Assembly: GCA_040219735.1 (NCBI GenBank)
Contig: JAVJRX010000134.1
Length of the DNA: 64,000 nt
Source: Coleofasciculus sp040219735
GTDB lineage: Bacteria > Cyanobacteriota > Cyanobacteriia > Cyanobacteriales > Coleofasciculaceae
Reading direction: 5' to 3' (one strand)
Each line of letters begins with the position of its first letter. Position 1 is the stretch's first letter. The position numbers and the translations under genes were made by a program. This document shows positions 62,498 through 64,000 of the stretch, in pieces. Below the pieces are notes generated by a model, which did not search any database, was not told the origin of the DNA, and saw only the letters and a list, made by a program, of their open reading frames with translations.

Positions 62498-63622
62498 GTG
62501 AACCACTACTTTGCCACAGTAGCCCGTGGATTAGAACCCATTGCGGCGCAAGAACTTGAACGCTTGGGGGCGCAGGATGTGCGTCCTGATTTTACGGGGG
62601 TGCATTTTCAGGGCGATACAGCGTTAATGTACCGGGTGAATCTGTGGGCGAGAACGATTTTTCGAGTACTCGTCGTTATCGCCGAATTTCCTTGTGCAAA
62701 TGCTAAACAACTTTACCAGGGGGTACAAAGCATTCCTTGGGCGCAATACCTGAAACCGCAGCAAACCTTAGCCGTGAATGCGACAGGAAAGAATAACCAG
62801 CTTAACCATAGCCACTTTACTGCCCTTCAGGTGAAAAACGCAATCGTCGATCAACAACGTAGCCAGTTTAGTAAAAGGTCTAGTATAAACATAGAAAAGC
62901 CTGACCTTTTCGTCAATGTTCACATTCATCAAACCCGTTGTATTCTCAGTTTAGATAGTTCAGGAAGCAGTCTACATCGACGCGGATATCGACCCGCCAT
63001 GGGACTTGCTCCCCTCAAAGAAACTTTAGCCGCCGCACTGTTAGAATTAGCAGAATGGCATCCTAATTTGCCTTTATTAGACCCAATGTGTGGTTCTGGA
63101 ACGATACCCCTAGAAGCCAGCTTAATCAGCTTAAATATTGCCCCCGGATTGTTTCGAGAACAGTTTGGATTTGAGCGGTGGTTAGATTTTAATCCCACCC
63201 TTTGGCAACAACTCCTCAAAGAGGCAAAAGCCTGTCAGTACCAGGAATTACCTGCACCGATTACAGGATGCGATCGCGACGCGGATATCCTCAACCAAGC
63301 CCGGAGTAATGCCCAACACTGTGGCATTCTAAACCAGATCACCTTTATTCAACAAGACCTTTCCCAGGTAGAACCCCCAGCCGATAGCGGGATAATTATC
63401 TGCAATCCTCCTTACGGAGAACGTTTGGGGAATCCTCATGAACTGGGAGATTTATATAAACTACTAGGGGATATCTTTAAACAACGCTTTAAAGGATGGA
63501 CAGCATTTATTTTAACCGGAAATAAGCAGTTAGCTAAGCGAGTAGGACTAAAACCATCGCGTAGAATTCCCGTATATAACGGTTCTATTCCTTGCACCTT
63601 TTTAAAATATGAACTGTATTAA
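62498..63622 (+). CDS. THUMP-domain class I SAM-dependent RNA methyltransferase (RlmL-N-like)
   Basis: A 374-aa enzyme that should methylate guanine N2 in RNA, most likely 23S rRNA as in the N-terminal half of RlmL. The THUMP domain covers about residues 50-160 (AKQLYQGVQSIPWAQYL, NVHIHQTRCILSLDSSG). The methyltransferase part has LPLLDPMCGSGTIPLEASLI (SAM motif I) and IIICNPPYGERLG (NPPY motif IV). The start codon is GTG 62498. It is single-domain, shorter than the fused E. coli RlmKL. A hairpin follows its stop. Confidence 0.9.
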   Translation: MNHYFATVARGLEPIAAQELERLGAQDVRPDFTGVHFQGDTALMYRVNLWARTIFRVLVVIAEFPCANAKQLYQGVQSIPWAQYLKPQQTLAVNATGKNNQLNHSHFTALQVKNAIVDQQRSQFSKRSSINIEKPDLFVNVHIHQTRCILSLDSSGSSLHRRGYRPAMGLAPLKETLAAALLELAEWHPNLPLLDPMCGSGTIPLEASLISLNIAPGLFREQFGFERWLDFNPTLWQQLLKEAKACQYQELPAPITGCDRDADILNQARSNAQHCGILNQITFIQQDLSQVEPPADSGIIICNPPYGERLGNPHELGDLYKLLGDIFKQRFKGWTAFILTGNKQLAKRVGLKPSRRIPVYNGSIPCTFLKYELY

Positions 63623-63642
63623 TGCTAAGTCCCATTAAACCG

Positions 63643-63662
63643 CCTTGGGTTAAAACCCAAGG
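63643..63662. terminator. Hairpin between convergent RNA methyltransferase and glutaminase genes
   Basis: CCTTGGGTT-AA-AACCCAAGG, a 9-bp perfect stem 20 bases after the methyltransferase stop. Its position between convergent genes suits a bidirectional terminator, but no T-run follows. Such CCTTGGGTT palindromes are also dispersed repeats in cyanobacteria. Confidence 0.5.
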
Positions 63663-63747
63663 CTAAAAGCTAAAATCGTCTAAAGACGACTAACCTAGTA
63701 TTTCAAACAATTTCAAAACCCTACACAATCTTCATCAAAACACTTAC

Positions 63748-63792
63748 AACCCCTCTGCGAACCTCTGCGCGAACCTCTGCGTCTCTCTGCGT
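63748..63792. repeat. CCTCTGCG tandem repeats
   Basis: Three to four CCTCTGCGAA/CCTCTGCGTCT units, the reverse of the GCGCAGAGG array at 9772-9815. Situated about 30 bases beyond the glutaminase stop. Confidence 0.8.
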
Positions 63793-63821
63793 TAAAAAAA
63801 ATATCATTCCGATGCTGAAAT

Positions 63822-64000
63822 TTAACCCAAACCATTCAACTCTAAAGTCTGCGCCAATTGCTGCACAATAAACAACCCCGCTTTAGAATTACCCGTCTCA
63901 TCTAACGCCGGAGAATAACAGGCGATCGCACCCTGAGAGGGTACGATAGAAACCATCGCCCCACTTACCCCTGACTTGGTTGGCAATCCTACCTCTACCG
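63822..64000 (-). CDS. glsA: Glutaminase, C-terminal end (partial)
   Basis: The last 59 codons of a minus-strand gene that enters from the right edge and stops at TAA 63822-63824. The peptide has VGLPTKSGVSGAMVSIVPSQ, then GAIACYSPALDETGNSKAG and a C-terminal helix. GLPxKSGVxG and SPxLDxxGNSxxG are signatures of class A (beta-lactamase-fold) glutaminases, which hydrolyse glutamine to glutamate and ammonia. The catalytic Ser/Lys region lies outside the window, so intactness cannot be judged. Confidence 0.88.
   Translation of the reverse strand, partial: VEVGLPTKSGVSGAMVSIVPSQGAIACYSPALDETGNSKAGLFIVQQLAQTLELNGLG

Overview
The window looks like chromosomal DNA of a large-genome filamentous cyanobacterium. 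Evidence seen in the sequence: very many HIP1 octamers (GCGATCGC and variants), a full-length cyanobacterial-type magnesium chelatase ChlD, an arogenate/prephenate dehydrogenase of cyanobacterial length, a hormogonium-polysaccharide-type gene row, a PEP-CTERM surface protein, several very long PAS-rich hybrid kinases, and many dispersed short repeats (heptad tandem repeats, 9-mer tandem repeats, palindromic elements). A Coleofasciculus/Microcoleus-like organism would fit, but that is inference.

Layout. 1-1.3 kb: end of an ISL3-like IS, a hypothetical membrane protein and a PD-(D/E)XK-like protein. 1.4-5.4 kb: tyrA (-), a pentapeptide-repeat protein, glmM. 5.6-11.2 kb: a co-directional polysaccharide row (hpsL-like ligase/polymerase, one GT2 and two GT4 glycosyltransferases) whose intergenic gaps are full of tandem repeats. 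11.5-17.5 kb: hypothetical proteins, a stand-alone ThiF/E1-like protein, a small membrane protein, a PEP-CTERM protein, gltX and a conserved hypothetical; then tRNA-Asp(GUC). 18.1-20.0 kb: SLH/DUF3370-type surface protein broken by one in-frame TGA. 20.8-24.4 kb: a NACHT-HEAT-metallophosphoesterase fusion (NLR-like). 24.4-25.5 kb: a REP-type tyrosine transposase between two 166-bp direct repeats. 25.6-30.3 kb: a dihydroorotate-dehydrogenase-like gene and nifJ. 30.8-33.8 kb: an alpha/beta hydrolase split by a TnpB-only IS, its 3' remnant reading in frame into a DUF4231-like membrane protein. 34.2-38.3 kb: a Uma2 nuclease, chlD, a GT1 glycosyltransferase. 38.5-51.2 kb: a signalling block with an RsbRD-type histidine kinase and a remnant of its duplicate, a YihY/BrkB membrane protein, a 1,892-aa PAS/GAF hybrid kinase whose leading receiver domain is decayed, a CBS-HisKA protein lacking an ATPase domain, and a REC-PAS-kinase. 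51.4-53.5 kb: phosphoribosyltransferase plus erythromycin-esterase-like pair. 53.8-60.2 kb: P-loop ATPase, TPR protein and membrane coiled-coil/TPR protein. 60.2-64 kb: a second Uma2, an HTH protein, a TylF-like methyltransferase, a THUMP RNA methyltransferase and the C-terminal end of glutaminase.

How genes work together. The hps-like row probably builds and polymerises an exported polysaccharide. nifJ and the DHOD-like gene are co-oriented and probably linked metabolically. The kinases at 41.2-51.2 kb run in one direction with an overlap and share a C-terminal module, suggesting one signalling unit. The best candidates for an undescribed system are the NACHT-HEAT-phosphoesterase protein (20.8-24.4 kb) and the overlapping ATPase/TPR pair with its downstream membrane coiled-coil protein (53.8-60.2 kb). 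Both have the nucleotide-switch plus repeat-sensor layout of NLR-like conflict proteins; no defence function is demonstrated here.

A second theme is genome plasticity. The same 25-30 bp palindrome occurs six times, three of them read in frame inside coding genes. One glycosyltransferase carries an extra insert made of two repeat types. Several genes are visibly decaying by a stop, a frameshift, an IS insertion or partial duplication.
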